NCBI RefSeq assembly: GCF_900102965.1
Contig: NZ_FNGM01000003.1
Span: forward strand, 1-64,000
DNA: 64,000 nt
DNA from: Paenibacillus jilunlii
Lineage (GTDB): Bacteria > Bacillota > Bacilli > Paenibacillales > Paenibacillaceae
Direction: 5' to 3'
Each line of letters begins with the position of its first letter. Position 1 is the first letter of the stretch. The notes under the pieces are model-generated. The model was not told the origin of the DNA. It ran no database searches and saw nothing but the letters and a program-made list of their open reading frames with translations. The translations under genes were made by a program, and so were the position numbers. Below, in pieces: positions 34,474-42,352 of the stretch.

Positions 34474-34989
34474 TTAGTGCGAGCTGCGGAAGGTTTCTTC
34501 CTCCATCGCGAAGTCAAAATCATCAATATCATACACCTGGACAGGGACACCGCCTTCAATGATGCGCTGGATCAGCTCGAACTGATCGGTCAGAATCGGC
34601 ACCTTCTCCCGCTGGGAGGTCAGCAGCAGCTCCGTTTCGATGGGATCGAATGCTTCTCCATACGTTGCATTATCAACACTGTTGATGATGGTGATCTGTG
34701 CGTGGCTGCCCAGCAGAATGCCTGAGCTTTTGGCCCAGGGGATGTTCAGGCAGCGGTTGATTTTCTTGGAATTCAGCGGCTCCTCGAAGTACGCTATAAG
34801 TTCACGGATTTTGAGCTTCACATGCTGGTCATCCTCTGCATGGCTCATCAGAGGCTCATCGCTGTCCCGCAGTTCGTATAATTCCATCACGGTAGTGTAA
34901 GGCACTATATATTCTACGGGGCTCCGCGGAACGAGAAGCTGGCCGTAAATCGCCATCATGACGGCTTCGGTCACAAATTGTCTGGACAT
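34474..34989 (-). CDS. Conserved-looking hypothetical protein (171 aa)
   Basis: I do not recognise the family. The 171-residue product is acidic, has no signal peptide or membrane helix, and contains alternating helix/strand segments (VTEAVMMAIYGQLLVPRSP, a central HAQITIINSVDNAT, and a C-terminal acidic VQVYDIDDFDFAMEEE). GGAGGATAAC lies directly before the ATG at 34989, so expression is well supported. It is transcribed divergently from the ABC exporter gene at 35208, with about 220 bp between them. Confidence 0.7.
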   Translation of the reverse strand: MSRQFVTEAVMMAIYGQLLVPRSPVEYIVPYTTVMELYELRDSDEPLMSHAEDDQHVKLKIRELIAYFEEPLNSKKINRCLNIPWAKSSGILLGSHAQITIINSVDNATYGEAFDPIETELLLTSQREKVPILTDQFELIQRIIEGGVPVQVYDIDDFDFAMEEETFRSSH

Positions 34990-35207
34990 CGTTATCCTCC
35001 TGAATTTCGGGTACTGCTATTGTACTGGAACGCCTGCAAACTTTATATTGTTGGTAGTCAGCAGCGTATTTATCGGCAGTATGGTGATATATAACGCACT
35101 TGTAGAGCAGAACGCTTACCTGTGGACTTAAAATTATAAAAACACTGTGGAGCGCAAATGTCAACAGTACCCAATCAACACGGTAAAGAGAAAGGATATC
35201 ACATACT

Positions 35208-36956
35208 GTGAAGCAATGGAAATCTTATTATACTTTTGTACGGCCTTATATGAAATGGATTGTGCTTACTCTGTTCATTGGCATGATCAAATTCAGCATT
35301 CCGCTGACGCTGCCGCTCATCCTGAAGTATGTGGTCGATGACCTGCTGAACAATCAAGCGCTCACTGTTGCAGCACGGGTATCGAAGCTGATGACGGTGC
35401 TCGGCGGCTCCCTTGTGCTGTTCGTAATCATCAGGGGCCCTGTGGAGTATTACCGCCAGTATTTTGCCCAATTGATTACCAGCAAAGTGCTGTTTGACAT
35501 GCGCAACAGGCTGTATGGTCATCTGCAGCGGCTCTCACTCCGCTATTATCAGAATACCAAGGTCGGTGAAGCGATCTCCAGATTTATCAATGACGTCGAA
35601 CAGAGCAAAAACCTCGTAGAAGTCGGGATGATGAACGTCTGGCTGGATATGTTCACATTGGTGTTCGCCCTGGCCTTTATGTTCTATCTGAATCCGGTGC
35701 TGGCCCTCGTGTCCATTGCTGTTCTGCCGCTGTACGGCATTGCGGTGAATACTCTTTATAAGCGGCTCAAACTGCTGACCAAAGACCGTTCCCAGGCCCT
35801 GGCCGCGATCCAAGGGTATTTGCATGAGCGGATACAGGGAATTGCGATCATCCGCAGCTTCACGATGGAGCGGGTGGACAAGAAGCAGTTCAAGGACATC
35901 AACGGCAGATTTCTGGAAAAAGCGATGGCCCAGACGCGCTGGAACGCTTTTACGTTCGCCATCATCAATACGCTGACGGACATTGCGCCGCTCTTGGTCA
36001 TCGGGTATGGGGGATATCAGGTCATTCACGGAAATTTGTCGCTGGGAACCTTTGTGGCCTTTTTCGGCTACCTGGACCGGATGTATGCACCGCTCCGGCG
36101 GCTGATCAATTCCTCGACGGTGCTGACCCAGGCTTCCGCTTCGCTGGAACGGGTGATGGAACTCCTGGACGAGCCGTATGATATCACCGATGAGCCTGGT
36201 GCAAAGCCGCTGGTGGCTCCGGCTGGAGCCATAGAGTTTCAGAAGGTGTGGTTCAAATACAACGATGAAAATGACTGGGTACTCAAAAATATCTCGCTCA
36301 GCATTGAGCCGGGACAGACAGTGGCTTTTGTCGGGATGAGCGGGGGAGGGAAGTCCTCACTGATCAGCCTCATCCCGCGTTTCTATGATATTAACGAAGG
36401 CAGCCTGCGCATGGACGGTCATGACGTCAGGACCCTGACGCAGGAGAGTCTGCGGCGGGCCGTTGGGATGGTGCTGCAGGACAACTTCCTGTTCAGCGGC
36501 TCGGTGCGGGACAATATTCTGTTCGGCAATCCTGAAGCGGGGGAACCGGAGATTATCGCAGCAGCCCGGGCGGCGAATGCCCATGATTTCATCATGCAGC
36601 TGCCGGACGGGTATGACACCGAGGTCGGCGAACGGGGAGTGAAGCTGTCGGGAGGACAGAAGCAGCGTGTCGCCATCGCCCGGGTCTTCCTGAAGGACCC
36701 CAAGGTGCTCATTCTCGACGAAGCCACCTCAGCGCTCGATCTGGAATCAGAGCACCTGATTCAGCAGGCCTTGCAATCTCTGGCTTCGGAGCGCACCACA
36801 TTAATCGTGGCCCACAGGCTGTCGACAATTACTCATGCGGACCAGATCGTCGTACTGGAGCACGGGGAGATAACCGAGCGTGGAACCCATGAGGAGCTTA
36901 TGGCTCTGGAGGGCAGTTATGCCCGGCTGTTCAATGTGCAGCGGCTGGATGCCTGA
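35208..36956 (+). CDS. ABC exporter, fused membrane and ATPase domains
   Basis: A 582-residue half-transporter of the MsbA/LmrA/YfiB-YknU group. It has six membrane helices in residues 15-300 and an ATPase domain with Walker A GMSGGGKSSL, signature LSGGQKQRV, Walker B VLILDEATSALD and H-loop IVAHRLST. All catalytic residues are intact, so a homodimer is possible. It starts with GTG after GAAAGGATA. It has no partner half-transporter next to it, unlike the operon at 29535-33480. The substrate is unknown; lipids or drugs are typical. Confidence 0.9.
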   Translation: MKQWKSYYTFVRPYMKWIVLTLFIGMIKFSIPLTLPLILKYVVDDLLNNQALTVAARVSKLMTVLGGSLVLFVIIRGPVEYYRQYFAQLITSKVLFDMRNRLYGHLQRLSLRYYQNTKVGEAISRFINDVEQSKNLVEVGMMNVWLDMFTLVFALAFMFYLNPVLALVSIAVLPLYGIAVNTLYKRLKLLTKDRSQALAAIQGYLHERIQGIAIIRSFTMERVDKKQFKDINGRFLEKAMAQTRWNAFTFAIINTLTDIAPLLVIGYGGYQVIHGNLSLGTFVAFFGYLDRMYAPLRRLINSSTVLTQASASLERVMELLDEPYDITDEPGAKPLVAPAGAIEFQKVWFKYNDENDWVLKNISLSIEPGQTVAFVGMSGGGKSSLISLIPRFYDINEGSLRMDGHDVRTLTQESLRRAVGMVLQDNFLFSGSVRDNILFGNPEAGEPEIIAAARAANAHDFIMQLPDGYDTEVGERGVKLSGGQKQRVAIARVFLKDPKVLILDEATSALDLESEHLIQQALQSLASERTTLIVAHRLSTITHADQIVVLEHGEITERGTHEELMALEGSYARLFNVQRLDA

Positions 36957-37014
36957 CGTTGTGTAGTGCACGGGTTATTTATTCTGTTCCAATTTGATCT
37001 TCTCAGCAAGGATA

Positions 37015-37049
37015 TTGCATTTCAGCATTGGTTACAGTATACTGTAACC
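37015..37049 (+). promoter_or_regulatory. Promoter with perfect 20-bp palindrome
   Basis: TTGCAT (37015-37020), 17 bp, TATACT (37038-37043). The palindrome GGTTACAGTA/TACTGTAACC (37030-37049) straddles the -10 box. It lies about 60 bp before the MerR-family gene and is probably its own operator. Confidence 0.65.
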
Positions 37050-37105
37050 GATACATTTATGTGTAACTTGCGGTGAAAACTCAAATCTAACAGGAGATGG
37101 ACCTG

Positions 37106-37525
37106 ATGAATGTATATACAGGCAAGCAACTAGCTGATATCCTCCAGCAGGAGGATGCAGACATGAATTTGCGAACCGTCCGGTATTATACGCAGATAGG
37201 CATGCTGCCGCCTCTGGAGCTAGTGGGGAATAAAAGAGTATATACCGACAGGCATTTGGAATGTCTGCGGGCTATCCTGACCTTATCCAAAAGCGGTAAG
37301 AGCCTGGCTGATATACAAGTGAAGCTGGCAGCACTCTCCCCTGAGGAAATTGCCAGCCTTGGCGCACGGCTCAGGTTCTACCAGCCGCAGCACATTCTGC
37401 AGCACGAGACGCTGGTAATAAATGACGATGTGATGCTCACGGTAAGCCCGCAGATCACGCCGGAACAGAGGTCAGAGATGATTGAGGCGGTCACCCGGCT
37501 GCTGAGAGGAGAGAAGGAGCTATGA
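37106..37525 (+). CDS. MerR-family transcriptional regulator
   Basis: A 139-residue regulator with an N-terminal MerR winged helix (VYTGKQLADILQQEDADMNLRTVRYYTQIGMLPP...YTDRHLECLRAILTLSKSGKSLADI). A short C-terminal region without conserved cysteines follows, so it is not a metal- or mercury-sensing type. ATG 37106 is chosen because CAGGAG is 9 bases upstream; ATG 37097 is too close. The gene overlaps the next by ATGA. Its promoter carries a perfect palindrome over the -10, consistent with autoregulation. Confidence 0.82.
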   Translation: MNVYTGKQLADILQQEDADMNLRTVRYYTQIGMLPPLELVGNKRVYTDRHLECLRAILTLSKSGKSLADIQVKLAALSPEEIASLGARLRFYQPQHILQHETLVINDDVMLTVSPQITPEQRSEMIEAVTRLLRGEKEL

Positions 37526-38073
37526 TTAGAGAACCATTTCAGGTGGAATTCCGCTTCGCCAAGTCCTACCTTGAGCACGAGGAAGGAATCAATCATCTGT
37601 GGATCAGGCTCCCGCCGCTTATTGGTATGAAGCGTGCTGCAGTCGGGATGCAGCTTCCCGTGGGGATTTATTGGACTGAAGATGCGGGAGCATACCCTAT
37701 GGATGCAGACGGTCAGATTAGACTTGAGCCCTCAAATTCGCCAAGCGAGCTATTGCTGGAGATTTATACGCTGCAGCCGATTAGCCCCGGACTGACAGAA
37801 CTTATCTTTACTGTGTCATGTATAGAGGGGAGTGGCGAGGAATGGGCCCATTCATTTGCTGTGCCGCTGATGATCGTCGACGAAGAAGAGGCGGAGCCGC
37901 CCGTTATGGATCATGAAATCGTCAGAAAAGTCAAGGGACGGCAATGGCATAACTCTCAGCATCCAGTTGATCAGGGGAACAGAGAACCGCTTGACTGCAC
38001 TCCGCGAAAGCAAATCCGGTACGATCCCCATTACCGGTCGGAGCTGGAGAAGCAGTACAGCATCGAGGGATAA
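37522..38073 (+). CDS. Hypothetical protein coupled to MerR regulator (183 aa)
   Basis: I do not recognise a family. The 183-residue product has an N-terminal half that looks like beta strands (FQVEFRFAKSYLEHEEGINHLWIRLPPLIG; LLLEIYTLQPISPGLTELIFTVS) and a charged, Pro-containing C-terminal tail with basic residues. No membrane segment or signal is seen. Translation is coupled to the MerR gene through the ATGA overlap and a GAGAAGGAG site, so the two probably act together, perhaps as regulator and effector. A bidirectional terminator follows. Confidence 0.7.
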   Translation: MIREPFQVEFRFAKSYLEHEEGINHLWIRLPPLIGMKRAAVGMQLPVGIYWTEDAGAYPMDADGQIRLEPSNSPSELLLEIYTLQPISPGLTELIFTVSCIEGSGEEWAHSFAVPLMIVDEEEAEPPVMDHEIVRKVKGRQWHNSQHPVDQGNREPLDCTPRKQIRYDPHYRSELEKQYSIEG

Positions 38074-38094
38074 TCATTAGATTGTACACAGATT

Positions 38095-38138
38095 AAAAGG
38101 CTGCCTGGCGCTTTTTGGAAGCGTCCAGGCAGCCTTTT
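38095..38138. terminator. Bidirectional terminator
   Basis: AAAAGGCTGCCTGG (38095-38108) and CCAGGCAGCCTTTT (38125-38138) with a shorter GCGCTTT/AAGCGT-like inner part. It serves genes on both sides. Confidence 0.88.
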
Positions 38139-38155
38139 ATAGTCAGCAGCAACCT

Positions 38156-38599
38156 TTATCCTCTGCCGATCAGCAGAGATAGAATCCCGGCGGCGATCAG
38201 CGGCCCGACCGGAACCCCCTTGAATAAAGCGACACCCAGTACGGTGCCGATCAGCAGCCCGGCGACAACGGTGGGCTGGCTGCCCATCAGCAGAGCGCCC
38301 CGGCCCCCGAGATAGGCGACCAGCATGCCGATGCCGATCGCTGCGAGCGACTTCCAGTGCAGGAAGGAATGCCAGATGGTGTCCAGTGATATTTTTCCGC
38401 TGGCCAGAGGTGTCATTACGCCGATGGTCAAGATAATGATTCCGGCTGTCAGGCCGTACTTTTCCAGCCAGGGAAATGTCTGATGAAGTCCAAGCACACG
38501 CAGCAGCAGCAGTACGACCATTGCTATCGTGATCGGTGAATTTTTGCTGATGATGCCCAGTGCCGCAAAACCGAGCAGCAGTAAAGAGGTAATATCCAT
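38156..38599 (-). CDS. DUF441 family membrane protein
   Basis: A 147-residue, very hydrophobic protein with four to five membrane segments ([68 protein letters not shown]). The pattern and length match the DUF441/YtwI family of unknown function. The ATG at 38599 is used; GGAGTG lies 10 bases upstream, and the upstream ORF extension lacks support. It sits 79 bp downstream of ypdA on the same strand. Confidence 0.85.
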   Translation of the reverse strand: MDITSLLLLGFAALGIISKNSPITIAMVVLLLLRVLGLHQTFPWLEKYGLTAGIIILTIGVMTPLASGKISLDTIWHSFLHWKSLAAIGIGMLVAYLGGRGALLMGSQPTVVAGLLIGTVLGVALFKGVPVGPLIAAGILSLLIGRG

Positions 38600-38677
38600 G
38601 GAGGCGGTACACTCCTTTTCTAAGATACACAATGCTTATAATATGGACCGGACACGGAGTTTATGAGACCCTGGATG

Positions 38678-39664
38678 CTAGTCGTCCAGACGCTTGGAAT
38701 TAATGTGGTCCGCGATCAGCTTGCCGTGTCCGCGTCCGGTTTCGATGAAAACCTCATTGGCGTTGCGCCCGGAGGCAATGACACCTGCGATATAAAGTCC
38801 GGGCACATTGCTCTCCATGGTGGCGGGATTGAAAGCCGGCTTCTCTTGAGTCTCATCCATGCTTACTCCGGCAGAGGACAGCAGCGTTCGGCTCGGTCTG
38901 AATCCTGTTAACGCCAGTACAAAATCGTTGTCCAGCTCCTTAACCTCGCCGTTCCGCCCTGTGATATGCACCGAGCCCGGTGTGATTTCAGTTACTCGTG
39001 ACTCCAGATGCAGAACAATCTTGTCCTTCACCACCATACTCTCGAAGATCGGACGCACCCAAGGCTTGATGTTCTCCGAAATACTGGCCCCCCGGTATAC
39101 CATATCCACTTCGGCACCGACCCTGAGCAGCTCCAGAGCCGCATCGACAGCGGAATTGCTGCCCCCGATGACGGTAACCTTCATCCCTGTGTACGGATGG
39201 GCTTCCCCAAAATAATGGGAGACCTTGGGAAGCTCCTCTCCCGGAATGCCGATCAGATTCGGCTGATCGAAATAGCCGGTGGAAATAATTACGTTGGCTG
39301 CCGCGCGGGTATAAGTTTCCCCGCGTTTATTGCGGGTATGTACAGCAAAGGTCCCATCCTCCAGCGGCTCCACAGAGAGGGCTTCCTCGTAAGCGGCAAT
39401 GTCCAGCCCATGCTGCTCCGCAGCTCGGCGGTAGTAGACCAATGCTTCATGGCGGAAAGGCTTGTCGTTCGGTGAAGTGAAGGGCACATCCCCGATTTCC
39501 AGCAGCGCGGTTGTGCTGAAAAACTGCATGTTGGTCGGATAGAGATAAATGGAATGGACAATAAAATTCTTTTCGATGATCAGGCTGGACAACCCGCGGC
39601 GCTGGCATTCAATGGCCGCAGATAGTCCGCAAGGGCCTGCCCCGATAATGATGACATCCTTCAT
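38678..39664 (-). CDS. ypdA: YpdA family bacillithiol disulfide reductase
   Basis: A 328-residue FAD/NADPH pyridine nucleotide oxidoreductase matching YpdA (Bdr), which reduces bacillithiol disulfide in Firmicutes. FAD-binding GAGPCGLSAAIE starts at residue 8 with the active-site-type Cys in GPCG. The NADPH-binding motif GGSNSAVDAALELLRVGAEVDMVYRG is near 167-192, and the C-terminal FAD segment GLYIAGVIASGRNANEVFIETGRGHG follows. No CxxC motif is present, as expected for YpdA rather than thioredoxin reductase. It is divergent from the ArsR-type gene at 39856. Confidence 0.9.
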   Translation of the reverse strand: MKDVIIIGAGPCGLSAAIECQRRGLSSLIIEKNFIVHSIYLYPTNMQFFSTTALLEIGDVPFTSPNDKPFRHEALVYYRRAAEQHGLDIAAYEEALSVEPLEDGTFAVHTRNKRGETYTRAAANVIISTGYFDQPNLIGIPGEELPKVSHYFGEAHPYTGMKVTVIGGSNSAVDAALELLRVGAEVDMVYRGASISENIKPWVRPIFESMVVKDKIVLHLESRVTEITPGSVHITGRNGEVKELDNDFVLALTGFRPSRTLLSSAGVSMDETQEKPAFNPATMESNVPGLYIAGVIASGRNANEVFIETGRGHGKLIADHINSKRLDD

Positions 39665-39763
39665 AAAACGATGAACCTCCCGGAGAATAAGTTGCGTTTA
39701 CTATAAAGCGTACCCTAAATATTAAATTTTCGCCATTCTTCCCGGCAATTCCGGTGAATTTGC

Positions 39764-39807
39764 TTGCTCCGGTTCATTGGATGGTATATAATTAGATATA
39801 TATCTAA
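39764..39807 (+). promoter_or_regulatory. Promoter and operator of ArsR-type gene
   Basis: TTGCTC (39764-39769), 17 bp, TATAAT (39787-39792). The perfect palindrome TTAGATAT/ATATCTAA (39792-39807) overlaps the -10 and start site, a typical ArsR-family operator position. Confidence 0.65.
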
Positions 39808-39855
39808 ATTATTGATTTTATAAAATTTGCCTGTATTTATAGGAGAGTGACCCTA

Positions 39856-40452
39856 TTGCAGCTTGAGAAAATTGTCAATTACCACAAAGCCTTGTCCGAC
39901 CCTACGCGTCTGCGGATTCTGCTCCTGCTGTCCAAGGGGGAAGTTCACGGGCAGGCCCTGGCCGAGAAGCTGAATCTGTCGCAGCCTACGGTTACCCATC
40001 ATGCCGCCAAGCTGCGGGAAGCTGCGCTCATCAAAGAGCGGAGGGACAAGAACACGGTTTATTTTGCGCTGAACCCCGAGTTTATCCAGGCGGGATCAGA
40101 GGCTTCGCTGAAATTTATTTTTGCCAAGGGGGTGGAAGAGTTGGAGGAAGTGTCTCCAGACGCAAGGTTGAAGGAATCCGTGCTGCGCAATTTCTTCGCC
40201 AAAGACGGCCGTTTGCGGCAGATTCCCTCACAATACAAGAAGAAGCTGATCGCTTTGCAATACATGATCGAGAAGCTGGAACCGGGTGTTGTCTACACGG
40301 AAAAAGAAATCAACGATTTCATCAAGCCGTTTCATGAGGATTATGCTACCATCCGCCGTGAATTCATTATGCATCAGTTCATGTACCGCGAGAAGGATCA
40401 CTATGAGCTGAATCCGCCGGAGTTGTGGACGCATTGGGAAAATGTCAAATAA
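39856..40452 (+). CDS. ArsR-type regulator with C-terminal DUF2087 domain
   Basis: A 198-residue regulator. Residues 1-80 are an ArsR winged helix (YHKALSDPTRLRILLLLSKGEVHGQALAEKLNLSQPTVTHHAAKLREAAL). The C-terminal 90 residues resemble DUF2087 (LRNFFAKDGRLRQIPSQYKKKLIALQYM...YTEKEINDFIKPFHEDYATIRREFI). The metal-binding cysteines of classic ArsR/SmtB are absent. TTG 39856 is favoured, with AGGAG 10 bases upstream; GTG 39847 lies one base after it. The palindrome over its promoter suggests autorepression. Target genes are not obvious; ypdA is divergent and shares the intergenic region. Confidence 0.83.
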   Translation: MQLEKIVNYHKALSDPTRLRILLLLSKGEVHGQALAEKLNLSQPTVTHHAAKLREAALIKERRDKNTVYFALNPEFIQAGSEASLKFIFAKGVEELEEVSPDARLKESVLRNFFAKDGRLRQIPSQYKKKLIALQYMIEKLEPGVVYTEKEINDFIKPFHEDYATIRREFIMHQFMYREKDHYELNPPELWTHWENVK

Positions 40453-40573
40453 TGATCTAAAATTTGGGTATTTTCTGTGACAAAAGGCTGGCAAGCTGAT
40501 TAATTGTCTGAATAACGAATAAAATGGAATTGTAAGCGTTATCTGACATATACTTCGAAAGGAGACTTTCAGT

Positions 40574-41032
40574 ATGATATTCAAGCGCGCCAAAAAGAAT
40601 ACGCCAACTGTCCCGCTCACTGTTACCCTGCCGCAGATCAAACAGGCTGTAAGGCAATTTGAAGAAGATATGCCCGCTCCCATCAACCGCACAGCCCTGA
40701 TTATGGAGGATAAAAGCATTGACTTAAGCCGGCTCAAACGTTACTTAGGCGGAGTACCTGAGCAAAAGTTCTATATGTCACGCGAAACCTTTGAGATTTT
40801 TGAGGAGTCCGACAAGCTCGTGCCTTATTATCTCGACCTGGTTCAATCGGCTGTCGATAACTACATCAGCGATACCGGCAAGCTTCCGCTTGTTGAGGAT
40901 GCCTGGCTGCCCGAGGTTCATTACCGGCTGCTGGCTACGGAACGGTATTTGAAGGAAACACCGCCTTTTCCATTGTATATTACCGAGGAAGAAATGATGC
41001 TTACGCACAGGCCGGAGCATTTTGAGTCTTGA
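40574..41032 (+). CDS. DUF3939-like hypothetical protein
   Basis: A 152-residue soluble protein, probably of the DUF3939 group known from Bacillales (IKQAVRQFEEDMPAPINRTALIMEDKSIDLSRLKRYLGGVPEQKFYMSRETFEIFEE). The assignment is from memory of the family pattern and is moderate. The function is unknown. GAAAGGAG precedes the ATG. There is no signal peptide and no cysteine. Confidence 0.65.
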   Translation: MIFKRAKKNTPTVPLTVTLPQIKQAVRQFEEDMPAPINRTALIMEDKSIDLSRLKRYLGGVPEQKFYMSRETFEIFEESDKLVPYYLDLVQSAVDNYISDTGKLPLVEDAWLPEVHYRLLATERYLKETPPFPLYITEEEMMLTHRPEHFES

Positions 41033-41169
41033 TTTCTGAATACGCAGACTGTTCAGCTGGAGGTGCCAGACCTCTTTTGCGGAATGGTCTTTTCTTTGCG
41101 CGTTCCCCCATAGTACAATGGATTTCTGACTGGCTGAGAACGAAATTCAAGGAATAAGGGGAACTTGGA

Positions 41170-41841
41170 ATGAAAGAAGTACAAGCTTTGCTGTTTGATC
41201 TGGATAACACATTAATGGACCGCGACCACACTTTCCGCAGCTTCACCAGGAAGTTCGTACAGGATTTTCTCGGGCACATGGACCCGGAAGAGGCGGAGCG
41301 CACTGTGGAAGATATCATCGTCAGAGATGCGGACGGATACCGTAACAAGGATGGCTTTTTTGCCGAGCTCAGCGAGGTGCTGCCCTGGAAGAAGAAAGTA
41401 ACTGCTGCGGATATCCGGGCATATTATGACAGAACGTATATCACCCATGGAGCGCTTATGAAGCATGCCGTAGAGATGCTGGAATACTGCCGGGAGCGCG
41501 GCTACACGCTTGGGCTGGTCACGAACGGCCAGAAGGATATTCAGGATGGCAAAATCGATCTGCTTAAGCTACGGGATTACTTCAAGGCCATCGTCATCTC
41601 CGGGGAGGCCGGGATCAGCAAGCCAAATCCGGAGATTTACCGTCTTGCCCTTGAGCGTCTGGAGACAACTGCAGAGAAAACATTATTCATCGGGGATCAT
41701 CCGGTGAATGATATCTGGGGTGCAGCCAAGGCAGGGATGGAGACGATATGGCTGAAGCGCAACCATCCGTGGGATGAGAAGCTGGATGCACATCCGTGGA
41801 AAACCATTCATGAGCTGGATGAGCTGAAGTCTATATTATAG
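41170..41841 (+). CDS. HAD family hydrolase (YjjG/YfnB-like phosphatase)
   Basis: A 223-residue haloacid dehalogenase-type phosphatase with all four motifs: I FDLDNTLMD (nucleophile D10 region), II VTNGQ, III K in GISKPNPEIY, IV FIGDHPVNDIWGAAKAG. The helical cap between motifs I and II is type C1. Close relatives act as nucleotide or sugar-phosphate phosphatases; the substrate is not predictable here. An AAGGGGAA site lies before the ATG. It ends just 18 bp before the promoter of the leader-rsgA unit. Confidence 0.9.
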   Translation: MKEVQALLFDLDNTLMDRDHTFRSFTRKFVQDFLGHMDPEEAERTVEDIIVRDADGYRNKDGFFAELSEVLPWKKKVTAADIRAYYDRTYITHGALMKHAVEMLEYCRERGYTLGLVTNGQKDIQDGKIDLLKLRDYFKAIVISGEAGISKPNPEIYRLALERLETTAEKTLFIGDHPVNDIWGAAKAGMETIWLKRNHPWDEKLDAHPWKTIHELDELKSIL

Positions 41842-41859
41842 ACGGATGAGATTTGCAGG

Positions 41860-41889
41860 TTGACAAAATAATGCAGCTCCGTTTATCAT
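41860..41889 (+). promoter_or_regulatory. Promoter of leader-rsgA unit
   Basis: TTGACA (41860-41865), 18 bp, TATCAT (41884-41889). It is a strong promoter giving a leader transcript of about 455 nt before rsgA. Confidence 0.7.
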
Positions 41890-41923
41890 TACACCATATT
41901 AGTTCGGAAGGAGACGATGTTAT

Positions 41924-42004
41924 ATGTCAGTTTATACGGTTATTTCGTTATCGTTGAATACTGCTTGTGATACGTGTCTTCCGGGAACAGCGGCTGCAGT
42001 GTAA
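41924..42004 (+). CDS. Putative leader peptide upstream of rsgA paralogue (26 aa)
   Basis: A short ORF begins at ATG 41924, 10 bases after AAGGAG (41908-41913), and ends TAA at 42002-42004. The peptide starts MSVYTVISLSLNTACDTC and ends GTAAAV. It lies about 30 nt after the expected transcription start and 40 bp before an intrinsic terminator. CTGCA (41995) and TGCAG (42009) form a small hairpin around its stop codon. This is the layout of a ribosome-mediated attenuator. An overlapping 17-codon ORF from ATG 41917 has only 3 bases after the same site and is less likely. Confidence 0.6.
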   Translation: MSVYTVISLSLNTACDTCLPGTAAAV

Positions 42005-42025
42005 GAATTGCAGCTTAGCGGGCCA

Positions 42026-42081
42026 GCTCTATGATGCCTTTTAGAGCCGCCGGGAACCGTATCGGTTCCGGCGGCTTTTTT
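42026..42081 (+). promoter_or_regulatory. Antiterminator/terminator pair T1
   Basis: GCTCTA (42026-42031) pairs with TAGAGC (42042-42047). The latter overlaps the 5' arm of the terminator AGCCGCCGGGAACCG (42045-42059), which otherwise pairs with CGGTTCCGGCGGCT (42063-42076) and is followed by TTTTTT. The two structures exclude each other, as expected of an attenuator. Confidence 0.65.
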
Positions 42082-42258
42082 GCGTGTGCATATAGCACTA
42101 AGGTATGGCTTACCTGTGCACGCACGGAAATTATTGGCCCGTCCCCCGATGGGGGAGTCCGTACTTTTCGTATATGCTTTTGCAAGCTGATCTTCTGCCC
42201 GCGGCAGAAGACTAGCTATGCAGGAGATGCCGCCGGAATGGATTTCCGGCGGCTTTTT
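42082..42258 (+). promoter_or_regulatory. Structured leader and second terminator T2 before rsgA
   Basis: Successive hairpins: TGCGTGTGCA (42081-42090) with TGTGCACGCA (42115-42124); ACGGA/TCCGT enclosing CCCCC-GAT-GGGGG (42123-42162); and a long stem TCTTCTGCC-CGC-GGCAGAAGA extended by AGCT/AGCT and TGCA/TGCA (42182-42221). The terminator T2 follows, GCCGCCGGAA (42229-42238) with TTCCGGCGGC (42244-42253) and TTTTT. The T2 stem closely repeats T1. A 36-codon ORF (42105-42215) ends within the long stem but has no usable ribosome binding site. Confidence 0.6.
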
Positions 42259-42352
42259 GTGTTCCGGGAAATGCATGAAGCAGGATCAGGTTCAGAATCA
42301 GACAGGTTGTAATGCGGAAATTTCAAAAAGTTAAATCATTCAGGAGGCAATA

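Noticed and set aside
42105-42215. Second leader ORF (36 codons) before rsgA
   Set aside because: It ends in a strong hairpin, which is suggestive, but AAGG abuts the ATG and no usable ribosome binding site exists. Kept only as a note.
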